64,000 nucleotides of DNA from an uncultured Clostridia bacterium (GCA_947389015.1 CANDVA010000011.1:42634-106633); one strand, 5' to 3'; numbered from the stretch's first letter, positions 16,518 to 25,835 are shown. Notes: generated by a model not told the origin, from the letters alone. Numbers and translations are program-made.

Positions 16518-17774
16518 ATGGCAATGGACAAGAAAAAGGACAAGATGATAAAGCCTATCGAGCGCATAGTGGATCCCGCCGAGAAGAAAAAGGCTATACA
16601 GACCGCTATCGCGCAGATAGAAAAGCAGTTCGGCGAGGGCGCGGTAATCTTCATGGGCGACAACCACCGTATGAGTATCGAGCACACGCCCACCGGCTCG
16701 CTTATGCTCGATCTGGCGCTCGGTATCGGCGGACTTCCCAAGGGTCGTATTATCGAGGTGTACGGCGCGGAAAGCTCGGGAAAGACGACACTGTGTCTGC
16801 ACGCGGTCGCCGAGGCGCAGAAGCTCGGCGGCATGGCGGCGTTTATCGACGTGGAGCACGCTCTCGACCCGGTGTACGCGCGCTCGCTCGGCGTCGACGT
16901 GGACAATCTTCTGGTGTCTCAGCCCGATACGGGCGAGCAGGCGCTTGACATAATCGAGACGCTGGTGCGCTCGGGCGCGCTGGATATCGTCGTGCTGGAC
17001 AGCGTCGCGGCAATGGCGACGAGAGCCGAGATAGACGGCGATATGGGCGACGCGCACGTCGGCGTTCAGGCGCGTCTGATGTCGCAGGCGATGAGAAAGC
17101 TCACCGCCGCTATCAGCAAGACCAACTGCGTGGCTGTCTTTATAAATCAGGTGCGCGAGAAGATAGGCGTACTGTACGGCAATCCCGAGACCACCCCCGG
17201 CGGACGCGCGCTGAAGTTCTACGCGTCCGTGCGCATAAGCGTCAACCGCGGCGAGCCTATCAAGGACGGCTCGGAGCTGCTCGGATACCGCACCAAGTGC
17301 AAAGTGGTGAAGAATAAGGTCGCGCCGCCGTTCAAGACCGCGGAGTTCGATATGTTCTTCGGCGAGGGCATATCCAAGCTCGGCGAGATAATCGACTGCG
17401 CCGTGGAGTTCGGCATTATAAAGAAAAGCGGCTCGTGGTTCAGCTACGACGATATGAAGATAGGGCAGGGAAAGGATAAGGTCAAGGATTACCTTAAGGA
17501 GAACCCCGATATCTGCGCCGAGGTGGAAAAGAAAGTTCGCGAGGAATTTGAGCGTATGTCCGCCGAGGAACAGAAGGAGGGCGATAACGCCGAAGGCGCG
17601 GACGGAGAAAAGGGTGAAAAGTCCAAGCCCGCCAAAAAGACCAAAACAACAAAGAAGTCCTCCAAAAAGGCTGCCGAGCCCGAGGAAGAGGCCGAGGAGA
17701 TACCCGAGGAGGAGCCCGGGGACAGCCCTGTTGACGACGATTTCTCCGAGTTCTCGACCGAGGATTTTGAATAA
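16518..17774 (+). CDS. recA: Recombinase RecA with extended basic/acidic C-terminal tail
   Basis: RecA forms the ATP-dependent strand-exchange filament and the SOS co-protease. The Walker A run is [10 protein letters not shown], followed by [20 protein letters not shown] and the L2-region block [14 protein letters not shown]. At 418 residues it is about 65-70 residues longer than usual: the extra tail is first Lys-rich ([17 protein letters not shown]) and then strongly acidic, ending [15 protein letters not shown] precedes the ATG. recX begins on the last base of its stop, so the pair is coupled. Confidence 0.97.
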   Translation: MAMDKKKDKMIKPIERIVDPAEKKKAIQTAIAQIEKQFGEGAVIFMGDNHRMSIEHTPTGSLMLDLALGIGGLPKGRIIEVYGAESSGKTTLCLHAVAEAQKLGGMAAFIDVEHALDPVYARSLGVDVDNLLVSQPDTGEQALDIIETLVRSGALDIVVLDSVAAMATRAEIDGDMGDAHVGVQARLMSQAMRKLTAAISKTNCVAVFINQVREKIGVLYGNPETTPGGRALKFYASVRISVNRGEPIKDGSELLGYRTKCKVVKNKVAPPFKTAEFDMFFGEGISKLGEIIDCAVEFGIIKKSGSWFSYDDMKIGQGKDKVKDYLKENPDICAEVEKKVREEFERMSAEEQKEGDNAEGADGEKGEKSKPAKKTKTTKKSSKKAAEPEEEAEEIPEEEPGDSPVDDDFSEFSTEDFE

Positions 17775-18424
17775 TGATAATAACAAGCCTCGGCGAATAC
17801 AAGGGCGACACGTGGGAGATAGAGCTTGACGGAAAGCGCAGGGTCTACGTCAACGCGTCGATAGTCGACGGGAGCGGTCTGCACAAGGGGCAGACGATAT
17901 CCCCCGAGACCTTGAGCGAAATAATGGGCGAGGACGCTCTCCGCAAGGCGAAAAAGCGCGCACTGTACCTTATCGGGGAGCGCGATATGTGCCGCGGCGA
18001 GCTGATGAAAAAGCTTACAAAAACCTACGGCGCGGATATAGCGGAGCAGGCGGCGGAGCACGTCTGCGCGCTCGGCTACGTCAACGACGAGGAGTACGCT
18101 CCCAAGCTCGCCGAGTATCTGATAAAGCGCAAAAAATGGGGAGTACGGCGCGTCCGTTACGAGATGATATCGCGCGGTCTCGACCGCGAATTGGTCGAGA
18201 ACACCCTCGCGGACATAGACGAGGACGAGCTTGACGAGGAGCTGATAACGCTTATCGAAAAGCGCTATATCGACAAGATAGCCGACTATGACGATCGCCG
18301 CCGCACTATCGCGGCTCTGGCAAGGCGCGGCTACGATTTCGGCTCGATAAAGCGCTGTATCGCGTCTGTTCTCGAGGATAATGAGGACGATTTTGACGAA
18401 TATTACGAAGATGAGGACTTATAA
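17774..18424 (+). CDS. recX: Regulatory protein RecX
   Basis: RecX binds in the RecA filament groove and limits its activity. The three-helix repeats are visible, for instance LYLIGERDMCRGELMKKLTK, LGYVNDEEYAPKLAEYLIKR and KWGVRRVRYEMISRGLDREL. The start overlaps the recA stop and its stop overlaps the rimO start, each by one base. A long acidic C-terminal tail (EDNEDDFDEYYEDEDL) is unusual and echoes the acidic end of RecA. Confidence 0.92.
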   Translation: MIITSLGEYKGDTWEIELDGKRRVYVNASIVDGSGLHKGQTISPETLSEIMGEDALRKAKKRALYLIGERDMCRGELMKKLTKTYGADIAEQAAEHVCALGYVNDEEYAPKLAEYLIKRKKWGVRRVRYEMISRGLDRELVENTLADIDEDELDEELITLIEKRYIDKIADYDDRRRTIAALARRGYDFGSIKRCIASVLEDNEDDFDEYYEDEDL

Positions 18425-19770
18425 TGGGAAAAGATAATATGAGACGCGTTAAGGTCGCGGTTGTATCGCTCGGCTGCGCGAAAAATCAGGTTGACGCGGA
18501 GCAGATGATGGCGCGGCTCGCCGCGGAGGGCTACGCGTTCGTCGAGGAGCCGGGCGTGTCCGATATCGTGCTGCTGAACACCTGCGGCTTTATCACCGCC
18601 GCAAAGGAGGAGGCTATCGAGTGGCTGAACGAGCTGATAGCGCTCAAGGACGAGGGCAGGATAAAGTATATCGTCGTGACGGGCTGTCTTTCCGAGCGTT
18701 ACCGTGACGAGTTCGTCAGAGAGTATCCCGAGGTCGACGCGGTGGTCGGTATCGCCGAGTACGAGCATATCGCGGATATTTTCGCCGAGATGATAAACGG
18801 ACCCGTCTGCCGTTTCGGTACGAAGGAAAACCACTCAATGGAGGGCAGGCGCATTTTGTCCACGCTGCCGCATTACGCATATATGCGGATTGCGGACGGC
18901 TGCGACAATTGCTGTACCTACTGCGCCATTCCGCAGATACGCGGACGGTTCAGGAGCAGACCCATGGAGAATATCGTCGCCGAGGCGGAAAAGCTCGCCG
19001 CGGACGGCGTTAAGGAGCTTGTTATTATCGCTCAGGACGTTACCCGTTACGGTCTCGACCTGTATAACAGATTGGCTCTGCCCGAGCTGCTTGACAAGCT
19101 CTGCGAGATCGACGGGCTGAAATGGATAAGGCTGCTGTACTGCTATCCCGAGCGGATAACCGACGAGCTTATAGACTGCATAAAGCGTCGGGACAAGATC
19201 GTGAAGTATCTCGATATCCCGCTCCAGCACTGCGACGGCGAGCTGCTGAAAAAGATGAACCGCCGCGGCGACGAGAATTCTCTGCGCGAGCTTATCGCCA
19301 AGCTGCGCCGCGAGATACCGGGAATTACGCTCCGCACGACGTTTATCACGGGCTTTCCCGGGGAGACGGAGGAGCAGTTTAACCGTCTCGGGGAATTCGC
19401 CGCGGATATGCGCTTCGAGCGTATGGGCTGCTTCGCCTATTCCGAGGAGGAGAACACCCCCGCCGCCGCAATGCCCGACCAGGTGGACGAGGAAGTCCGC
19501 GAGCACCGCAAGGAGATACTCGAGGAGCAGCAGGACACGCGCGTCGCGGAGCTGTACGAGAGTATGATAGGCACGGAGACGGAGGTCGTCGTCGAGGGCT
19601 ACGACCGCTATCTGGAGCACTTTTTCGGGCGTTCGGCAATGTTCGCGCCCGAGATCGACGGAATGATATACTTCTCCGCGTCCAAGGGCAAGGGTCTGCC
19701 CGTCGGGGAGTTCGTCAAGATACGCATTACCGACGTGCTGGACAACAATCTTATCGGGGAGCTGCTGTAA
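18424..19770 (+). CDS. rimO: Ribosomal protein uS12 methylthiotransferase RimO
   Basis: A radical SAM enzyme that adds a methylthio group to Asp of ribosomal protein uS12. The N-terminal UPF0004 domain supplies cluster cysteines in SLGCAKN, NTCGF and VTGCLSER; the radical SAM motif is CDNCCTYC (CxxxCxxC) near residue 158. A C-terminal TRAM domain ends the protein. It starts on the last base of recX. A small alternative start (residue 6, MRRVKVAV) cannot be excluded. Confidence 0.95.
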   Translation: MGKDNMRRVKVAVVSLGCAKNQVDAEQMMARLAAEGYAFVEEPGVSDIVLLNTCGFITAAKEEAIEWLNELIALKDEGRIKYIVVTGCLSERYRDEFVREYPEVDAVVGIAEYEHIADIFAEMINGPVCRFGTKENHSMEGRRILSTLPHYAYMRIADGCDNCCTYCAIPQIRGRFRSRPMENIVAEAEKLAADGVKELVIIAQDVTRYGLDLYNRLALPELLDKLCEIDGLKWIRLLYCYPERITDELIDCIKRRDKIVKYLDIPLQHCDGELLKKMNRRGDENSLRELIAKLRREIPGITLRTTFITGFPGETEEQFNRLGEFAADMRFERMGCFAYSEEENTPAAAMPDQVDEEVREHRKEILEEQQDTRVAELYESMIGTETEVVVEGYDRYLEHFFGRSAMFAPEIDGMIYFSASKGKGLPVGEFVKIRITDVLDNNLIGELL

Positions 19771-19841
19771 CGAAATAAGCCGCTAAACTTAACGCCCTAA
19801 AAAAATCAATCAATCAATTTTTATTTGAAAGGACTTATCAT

Positions 19842-20411
19842 ATGAAAAAATTATTCTGCATAATATCGGCGCTCGTTTGCGTTCTGAACTTTTCCGGCTG
19901 CAACAAGAGCGAGGAAGAACTGCCGCGCGTTACCCTTGTGATGTACTGCGATAACTACGACGATTACCCCGCCGGCGTTTTCGGCAGCGTCAAACAGGAG
20001 CACTCGATAATCGTTTACACGGACGACGGGAAGATATTCTCCGCGGAGTTTGAGGGCGGCAAATATCAAGACGACCCCGCTTGGATAAGTCCCGATTCGG
20101 ACGACTGTTACGAACGTTTGACGAAGCTTGCCGAGGGCGAGCCGAGCGGTACCGTTCCCGAGGAGAAGCAAGTGTTGATACGTGATAACTACGAAAATTT
20201 TCCGGAATGGACGGCGGCAAAATTGGAGCAGTGCGGCACGATATACGATTATATGGATATTAAGGAATTGTATGTCGTGTTTGAGGACGGCGGCGAAACG
20301 CGCGTTGGAAAACTCGCGAGGCTGAGCTCAAGTCCGATGTGCCGCAACAGCGCCGCCGCGAAAGAATTTGCAGCCGAGTTTCTTGGCTCGACATTCCGAA
20401 TGATATTATGA
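19842..20411 (+). CDS. Hypothetical lipoprotein (189 aa)
   Basis: The signal peptide MKKLFCIISALVCVLNFSGC ends in a lipobox (FSGC, Cys20). The mature part is a soluble alpha/beta domain with VTLVMYCDNYDDYPAG and a pair of similar strands, SIIVYTDDGKIFSAEF and LYVVFEDGGETRVGKL. I know no family for it. A AAAGGA site precedes the ATG. pgsA follows after 9 bases, so the two may share a transcript. Confidence 0.75.
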   Translation: MKKLFCIISALVCVLNFSGCNKSEEELPRVTLVMYCDNYDDYPAGVFGSVKQEHSIIVYTDDGKIFSAEFEGGKYQDDPAWISPDSDDCYERLTKLAEGEPSGTVPEEKQVLIRDNYENFPEWTAAKLEQCGTIYDYMDIKELYVVFEDGGETRVGKLARLSSSPMCRNSAAAKEFAAEFLGSTFRMIL

Positions 20412-20420
20412 GGTGATTAT

Positions 20421-20996
20421 GTGAATTTAGCCAATAAACTGACGATGTTCCGAGTGGTGATCGTGCCGTTTTTCGTGTTCTTTATGAGCGCGGAGTTCGT
20501 GCCGCTGCGCTTTTTGTGGGCGCTGATACTGTTCGCGCTGGCGAGCGTTACGGATATGTTCGACGGTAAGGTCGCGCGGAAATACAATATGGTGACGAAC
20601 TTCGGGAAGTTTCTCGACCCCTTGGCGGACAAGATACTCGTCGCGGCGGCTCTGCTCTGCTTTCTGGAGCTTGGGTGGACGTATGCGTGGGTGGTGTTCG
20701 CGATACTGGCGCGGGAGTTCCTGGTGTCGGGAATACGCCTCGTCGCCGCGTCGTCCGACAAAAAGGTCGTTATTCCCGCGAACATCTGGGGCAAGCTGAA
20801 AACGGCTGTCACAATGGTCGCTGTCGCCGTTATACTGCTGCTTGCCGCGCTTACGGAGGACTTCGGGGTAGCGGTGCCGTTTGAAGCGCGGCGCGTCATA
20901 TGCGACGTTCTGATGTATCTTTCCGCGCTGCTGACCGTCATCTCGGGCGTTGTTTACTGTTACGACAGCAGAGAGTATATCGACCCGAGCAAATAA
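20421..20996 (+). CDS. pgsA: CDP-diacylglycerol--glycerol-3-phosphate 3-phosphatidyltransferase
   Basis: Makes phosphatidylglycerophosphate from CDP-diacylglycerol in the membrane. The CDP-alcohol phosphotransferase motif is intact: DMFDGKVARKYN then GKFLDPLADK, giving the four conserved Asp residues. About five membrane segments are seen. The GTG at 20421 follows GAGGTGAT. Its placement a few genes after rimO is common in Firmicutes. Confidence 0.93.
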   Translation: MNLANKLTMFRVVIVPFFVFFMSAEFVPLRFLWALILFALASVTDMFDGKVARKYNMVTNFGKFLDPLADKILVAAALLCFLELGWTYAWVVFAILAREFLVSGIRLVAASSDKKVVIPANIWGKLKTAVTMVAVAVILLLAALTEDFGVAVPFEARRVICDVLMYLSALLTVISGVVYCYDSREYIDPSK

Positions 20997-21010
20997 GGAG
21001 ATCACACATT

Positions 21011-21916
21011 ATGAGTATGAGCAAGAAAATTATCGATCAGGACACCAACGACCGCGTTCTCGACCGCAATCAGATGATGATGGCGCAGTTATTATTCACC
21101 GAAAAGCCCGATATGGCAGACCCGAACGCGCTTAAAGCCGCGCTCGAACGCGAGGTCGGCACTGTTGAGAACATCAGCGACAGGTCCGATATGCCCATGT
21201 TTTCCGTGCCGAAGTATAAGGCGGTATTCAAGGACGCGCCGCAGGGAATGCCGCCGCTAGCGGACTACCTCGCCCCACGAGAATTCTCCGCCGAGAATAT
21301 CGACGAGATCAAGCGCAGTCAATTCTGGGATTATAAGGACGGCGCGGCGAAGATCGACGGGTTCAAATGGTGTGTGGACGTGTTCTCCATGATGTCGGCG
21401 GGACTGCATTACAAGGAGCAGGCGGAGCTGTTCCTCGCGCAGGTCGGCGCTGCGCTGCGCTGTTATCCCGACTGCGAGGCGGTTTTCGTCCTCCACAGCG
21501 GCAAGCTCACCTCTCCCGAGGATTTTGAGGAGTGCAGACGGTTCGACCTCGCGGGACGCTTTATCCGTCTCGCCGTGAACGCGCGGTTTTTCACGATAAA
21601 CGGTACCGCGGACGATATGATAGTCGACACTATCGGTTTTTTCGCGTTCGGCGGCGCGGACGTTCAGGTGCATTTCCACGGTATGGACCCCAATCACGTC
21701 GTGAATTACGTCTACAATATCGCGAGCTATCAGTTCGAAAACGAGTTCCCGATAAAGAGCGGAGAGACCGTCGACAGCCTTGACGGGAACGGCAATATGC
21801 AGTGGGAGCCGCAATGGCGGACGCAGTACGAGGATTCGCTGATACAGCCCGTCCGCTGTGTGCTCGACATCAACTGCGGAGAGTATGCGGCGGGCGACAG
21901 AGGGGAGCGAAAATGA
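21011..21916 (+). CDS. DUF4261 domain protein (301 aa)
   Basis: The C-terminal half carries blocks I associate with DUF4261: VDTIGFFAFGGADVQVHFHG, DPNHVVNYVYNIASYQFENE and TQYEDSLIQPVRCVLDI. There is no signal peptide or membrane segment. DUF4261 proteins have no established biochemical role. I chose ATG 21011 because AGGAG lies 10 bases upstream, just after pgsA; the open frame extends further only inside pgsA. Its stop overlaps the next start as ATGA. Confidence 0.8.
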   Translation: MSMSKKIIDQDTNDRVLDRNQMMMAQLLFTEKPDMADPNALKAALEREVGTVENISDRSDMPMFSVPKYKAVFKDAPQGMPPLADYLAPREFSAENIDEIKRSQFWDYKDGAAKIDGFKWCVDVFSMMSAGLHYKEQAELFLAQVGAALRCYPDCEAVFVLHSGKLTSPEDFEECRRFDLAGRFIRLAVNARFFTINGTADDMIVDTIGFFAFGGADVQVHFHGMDPNHVVNYVYNIASYQFENEFPIKSGETVDSLDGNGNMQWEPQWRTQYEDSLIQPVRCVLDINCGEYAAGDRGERK

Positions 21917-22317
21917 AAATCGAGACCGTCCGCAGGTTCATCATGATCGTTATCATAGCGGCGTTTATCGCGGTGACCGTGATACTTATCGTCCGGCGTG
22001 TGCAAGCCGAGCGGTCTCGACCCGACGTTGCTTTTAGAATGCCCGCCAACGGCTCGGCGGGCGAGCACTTCGAGTACGCCTTCGACAGGGACGATATCCT
22101 CCGCGAAAAGGGCAGCTATACAAAGCGTTTCTTTCTTAATTTCGGACCCGGCTACGACGACGTATGGGAGTTCGATATCATAGGCGAGGGCGAGCTTACC
22201 GTGAGCTGGACAAAGTACCGCGGCGGGTCTGTCGACAGGGACGGGTGCTTCGACGAGACCTACCTCGTCAAGGACGGCAAATGTGTGAAAATTTCCGACG
22301 ACAGAAAAAATACTTGA
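21913..22317 (+). CDS. Membrane-anchored hypothetical protein (134 aa)
   Basis: One N-terminal membrane segment (about residues 9-28, IMIVIIAAFIAVTVILIV) precedes an extracytoplasmic beta-rich domain with FFLNFGPGYDDVWEFDI. AGGGGAG lies 6 bases before ATG 21913, which overlaps the upstream stop by 4 bases. The frame is open upstream only because of overlap with the DUF4261 gene. No family recognised. Its last codons contain the promoter of the next gene. Confidence 0.75.
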   Translation: MKIETVRRFIMIVIIAAFIAVTVILIVRRVQAERSRPDVAFRMPANGSAGEHFEYAFDRDDILREKGSYTKRFFLNFGPGYDDVWEFDIIGEGELTVSWTKYRGGSVDRDGCFDETYLVKDGKCVKISDDRKNT

Positions 22318-22342
22318 CTAATCCCCCCTGTTGTGCTATAAT
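22314..22342 (+). promoter_or_regulatory. Promoter of solute-binding lipoprotein
   Basis: TTGACT (22314-22319), 17 bases, TATAAT (22337-22342). It straddles the stop codon of the preceding gene. Confidence 0.8.
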
Positions 22343-22389
22343 GTAAATGTGAAAATTTGCGTTACGGCAAGGTAAGGGGGGGAGCAGTG

Positions 22390-23718
22390 TTGAATATCAC
22401 GCGAAAAATGATCGCCGCGGCGATGTTTGTCGGGGTGTTGGCAGTGTGCGGCTGCTCTGCGGAAAGCGCATATTCGGGAGTATCTTCGGGCAGCGCCGTG
22501 ACGTATTCGGACGACGAAAGACCCGCCGTATCCGCGTTTGAAATACCTAAGCTCGCGAGCAACACCGAGACCCCGTATTTAACGTTCTTCGGCACGGGCG
22601 AGCTAAGCTCCGCCGCGCTGAACGACTACGCCGACACTGCGGGCATCGTCGGCACGGAAACGCCCGTGACAGTCGTTCATGTGAGCGATGAGCTGTACGA
22701 GAGCAGGCTCTCCGAGCTTATCAACTCGGACGAGTCGCCCGACCTTACGGAAAAGCGTGAGAACACGTTCCCGTTTTTGATGTCGCGGAATATCTACGAG
22801 GACTTAACGCCCTATATGGACGCCGCCGCGCCGCAATGGGAGGGCTTTTCGGGTTATATCGACAGGTATGCGTTCAAGGGCGCGCATTATTTCTATCCTA
22901 CCGCCGTAAACGTTGCGCCCGAGCTGCTGGTCTACGATAAAATGCGCTGTGTACAGGCGGGCACTCCCGACCCCGAAAGGCTTTGGGAAAAGGATGAGTG
23001 GACGCTCGACGCACTCACGGAGTATACGGACGCTATCGATGCAACGGTGGGTCACGTTGACTGTATCTGCTGTGAGGATATTGCCGAGAACATTCTCGCC
23101 ATGACGGGCGCGGCGCTCATCGAAAAGGACGAGAGCGGCAAGTTTGTGAGCCGCGTGGGAAGCGAAAATTATCTGACCATGCGCGGGTTCTTTTCAGCGC
23201 ACCTCTGCAATATAATGCGGGAGGGAACGGTCGGACTCAGGCAGTCGCTTACATCGTTTATGTGCGTCGACAACGCCTCTCTCGGGGAACTGAGGGAAAC
23301 GCAGCTTCACCTCGGGATAGTTCCGTTCCCCAAGCTCGACAGCGAAAGCCCGTATTACGTCCGCGCGGTCTCGGAGGGATATCTCGTGCCCAAGGGCGCG
23401 AAGAACGTCCGCAACGCCGCGAGCTTTATAAACTGCTCGCGAATAGCCGAAACGAGCGACGAGGGTATCAAGGAGCGCCGCAGGGAAATGAAAAAGCTCG
23501 GTTTTCTTCAGTCGGACGTGGAGTGGATAGAGCTTATCCGCGGCGGCGACTACGAGCTCGTACTCGACGAGGGGCTATGCCTCGACAAGGACGCGAACGC
23601 CGCAATGGCGCTTATCTTCTCCGAGGCGGACAAGCTCCTGTTTGAAGAGTATATCGAGCCGGAGTACGATATCGCCGCGATAGACGCGGATTTGGAGCGC
23701 ATAAACGCAATGGTATAA
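22390..23718 (+). CDS. Extracellular solute-binding lipoprotein, family 1-like (orphan)
   Basis: The signal peptide MNITRKMIAAAMFVGVLAVC ends in VCGC, a lipobox. The body resembles sugar-type ABC substrate-binding proteins: YFYPTAVNVAPELLVYDKMR followed by WEKDEWTLDALTEYTDAID, and later GYLVPKGAKNVRNAASFINC. No permease or ATPase lies nearby, so it is an orphan binding protein or has another sensing role. I favour TTG 22390 with GGAG 5 bases upstream; GTG 22387 is the alternative. Confidence 0.75.
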   Translation: MNITRKMIAAAMFVGVLAVCGCSAESAYSGVSSGSAVTYSDDERPAVSAFEIPKLASNTETPYLTFFGTGELSSAALNDYADTAGIVGTETPVTVVHVSDELYESRLSELINSDESPDLTEKRENTFPFLMSRNIYEDLTPYMDAAAPQWEGFSGYIDRYAFKGAHYFYPTAVNVAPELLVYDKMRCVQAGTPDPERLWEKDEWTLDALTEYTDAIDATVGHVDCICCEDIAENILAMTGAALIEKDESGKFVSRVGSENYLTMRGFFSAHLCNIMREGTVGLRQSLTSFMCVDNASLGELRETQLHLGIVPFPKLDSESPYYVRAVSEGYLVPKGAKNVRNAASFINCSRIAETSDEGIKERRREMKKLGFLQSDVEWIELIRGGDYELVLDEGLCLDKDANAAMALIFSEADKLLFEEYIEPEYDIAAIDADLERINAMV

Positions 23719-23753
23719 ATAAAGGCTCACGATTGTTTGCGTGAGCCTTATTT
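23717..23753. terminator. Bidirectional terminator between convergent genes
   Basis: GGCTCACG (23724-23731) pairs with CGTGAGCC (23740-23747); A-rich and T-rich arms flank it symmetrically, so it can end both the plus lipoprotein gene and minus glmS. Confidence 0.85.
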
Positions 23754-23756
23754 GTT

Positions 23757-25625
23757 TTATTCGGTAGTGACCGACTTCGCGAGATTTCGCGGCTTGTCGG
23801 GGTCGATACCGCGCAGTACCGACGTGTAGTAGGCGATCAATTGCAGCGCGCAGACCGTCGGCAGGGGTATGAGCATATCGTCGAGTTCGCAACCGATGCT
23901 CGGTTCGCAGCCGACGCTCGGTTCGTCGCCGATATTCAGCCCGAGCTTGATGTCGACCGTGCCCTCGGCGAACTCCGTACCCTTGCGGCAAACGGCGATA
24001 ATAGTCGCGCCGCGCGCCTTGACCTCCTCCATATTGCTTACGGTCTTGGCGAGGACGTCCCTCTGCGTAGCTACCGTGATGACAGGTATGCCTCGCTCTA
24101 TCAGCGAGATAGTGCCGTGCTTTAATTCGCCCGCCGCGTAGGCTTCCGAGTGTATGTACGTGATCTCCTTGAGCTTCAGCGAGCCCTCGAGCGACAGCGC
24201 GTAGTCAAAGCCGCGCCCGATAAAGAACAGCGTCTCGACGTTCACAAGCTGCGACGCTATAAACTGGCACTCGTCCTTGTTGTCGATAACGTCTCGGATA
24301 GCCTTGGGAGCGTTGTATAACTGTGCCGTGAGCCGCTTCATTTCGTCCGCGGGAATTTTCCCCCTCGCATACGCGAACCTGAACGCGAGCGCGTACAGCG
24401 CGGTTATCTGCACCATATACGCCTTGGTGCTCGCGACCGCTATCTCGGGACCCGCGAGCGTGTGAATGCACATATCCGCGCCGCGCGCTATCGCGGAATA
24501 CTTGACGTTCACGACCGCGAGGGTCTTAGCGCCGCGCGACTTCGCCAGCTCAAGGCTCGCTATCGTGTCCGCGGTCTCGCCCGACTGCGATACGAGAATA
24601 ACAAGGTCATCCTCGCCGACTATCGGGTCCATATAGCGGAACTCGCTCGCTATCTCGACCGCGACGGGTACTCTCGCGAGCTTTTCCACCGCGTATCTAC
24701 CGACCATACCCGCGTACATCGCCGTACCGCACGCGACCACGAAAACGCGCTTAACACCGCGCAGAAAATCGTCGGTAAGCCCTATCCCCGAAAAGTCGGG
24801 AACGCCGTCCCTCACCAGACTGTCAAGCGTTTTCTTCACGACCTCGGGCTGTTCGTGGATTTCCTTGAGCATATAATGCGGATAGCCGCATTTCTGCGCC
24901 TGCTCGATATCCCAATCAGCGGTCTGCACCCGCTTTTTTACCTCGATACCGTGCACGTCGAAAAACCTCACGCCGCCGTTGTCGATCGCGACTATCTCGT
25001 CGTCGTCGAGGAGCGCGTAGTTCTTGGTGTACTTCAGAAACGCGGGGATATCGCTCGCGATAAAGTACTCGCTCTCGCCAAGTCCCACGATAAGCGGACT
25101 GCCCTTGCGGGTAGCGTAAACGCGGTCGGGGAAGTCCTTGAACAGTATCCCGAGGGCGTAGCTCCCGCGCAGCTCCTTGACCGTCTCCATTATAGCGCGG
25201 AGAGGCTCCCGCTCGTCGTAGTAAAAATCGAGCAGACACGCGACTATCTCACTGTCGGTCTGGCTGACGAACGAATACCCCTTTTCGGTGAGGAACTCCT
25301 TAAGCTCCGCGTAATTCTCGATAATGCCGTTATGCACGATAGTGACGCGACCGTTCGAGTGCGGGTGCGAATTGATATCGGACGGCTCCCCGTGAGTAGC
25401 CCACCGCGTATGCCCGATACCGCAGAACCCCTCGGGCTTGCCCTCCGCGGCGAGCTTATCCGCCATGCATTTCAGCTTTCCGCGCGTCTTGACGGTGCGT
25501 ATGATATTCTTCTCGAACACCGCGATACCCGCGCTGTCGTAGCCGCGGTACTCCAGCTTTTCAAGACCGTCCATTAGAACATCCGCGCAGTCGCGCCCGC
25601 CGATATAACCAACGATTCCGCACAT
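23757..25625 (-). CDS. glmS: Glutamine--fructose-6-phosphate aminotransferase (isomerizing)
   Basis: Makes glucosamine-6-phosphate for cell wall precursors. The N-terminal nucleophile Cys is in MCGIVGYIGGRDCADVL, followed by GHTRWATHGEPSDINSHPH. Two SIS domains contain VVACGTAMYAGMVGRY and VSQSGETADT, and the C-terminus ends RNLAKSVTTE. At 622 residues it is slightly long: residues about 566-578 carry a tandem duplication of an 18-base unit (EPSVGC/EPSIGC) in a loop where relatives are shorter. The upstream leader is only about 50 bases and shows no glmS ribozyme. Confidence 0.96.
   Translation of the reverse strand: MCGIVGYIGGRDCADVLMDGLEKLEYRGYDSAGIAVFEKNIIRTVKTRGKLKCMADKLAAEGKPEGFCGIGHTRWATHGEPSDINSHPHSNGRVTIVHNGIIENYAELKEFLTEKGYSFVSQTDSEIVACLLDFYYDEREPLRAIMETVKELRGSYALGILFKDFPDRVYATRKGSPLIVGLGESEYFIASDIPAFLKYTKNYALLDDDEIVAIDNGGVRFFDVHGIEVKKRVQTADWDIEQAQKCGYPHYMLKEIHEQPEVVKKTLDSLVRDGVPDFSGIGLTDDFLRGVKRVFVVACGTAMYAGMVGRYAVEKLARVPVAVEIASEFRYMDPIVGEDDLVILVSQSGETADTIASLELAKSRGAKTLAVVNVKYSAIARGADMCIHTLAGPEIAVASTKAYMVQITALYALAFRFAYARGKIPADEMKRLTAQLYNAPKAIRDVIDNKDECQFIASQLVNVETLFFIGRGFDYALSLEGSLKLKEITYIHSEAYAAGELKHGTISLIERGIPVITVATQRDVLAKTVSNMEEVKARGATIIAVCRKGTEFAEGTVDIKLGLNIGDEPSVGCEPSIGCELDDMLIPLPTVCALQLIAYYTSVLRGIDPDKPRNLAKSVTTE
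23894..23929. repeat. Two tandem 18-bp units inside glmS
   Basis: On the plus strand CGATGCTCGGTTCGCAGC (23894-23911) is followed by CGACGCTCGGTTCGTCGC (23912-23929); they differ at few positions. They encode the in-frame insertion near residues 566-578 of GlmS. Confidence 0.75.
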
Positions 25626-25676
25626 AGTATTTTCCCCCGTAAAACGATTTATTTCTATTTTATTCCCAATAAATCA

Positions 25677-25705
25677 ATTATATCACTTTTACTCGTTATT
25701 GTCAA
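25677..25705 (-). promoter_or_regulatory. Promoter of glmS
   Basis: On the minus strand TTGACA (25705-25700), 17 bases, TATAAT (25682-25677). This gives a leader of about 45 bases, too short for a glmS ribozyme. Confidence 0.85.
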
Positions 25706-25807
25706 CGGGTTTGCGGTATTTGTGCAGTAAATTGCACATAACCTCCCGTTGGTCGAATGGAGGTGTCGTTCGGCGTTTTATCAAAGGAATTATCGGAAAA
25801 AAGAGGG

Positions 25808-25835
25808 GAGGGAAGCGGCTGCGCCGCTTCTTCCC
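25808..25835 (-). terminator. GC-rich hairpin with minus-strand T run
   Basis: AAGCGGC (25813-25819) and GCCGCTT (25823-25829) pair around TGC; GGG/CCC outside adds to the stem. On the minus strand it is followed by CTCTTTTTT, so it could stop readthrough before the glmS promoter. Confidence 0.5.

Noticed and set aside
20900..21010. Upstream extension of the DUF4261 frame into pgsA
   Set aside because: It lies wholly in the pgsA coding region; the ATG at 21011 has an AGGAG site.
24462..25577. 371-codon open frame antisense to glmS
   Set aside because: glmS is complete with all motifs; the opposite frame lacks any recognisable domain or start context.
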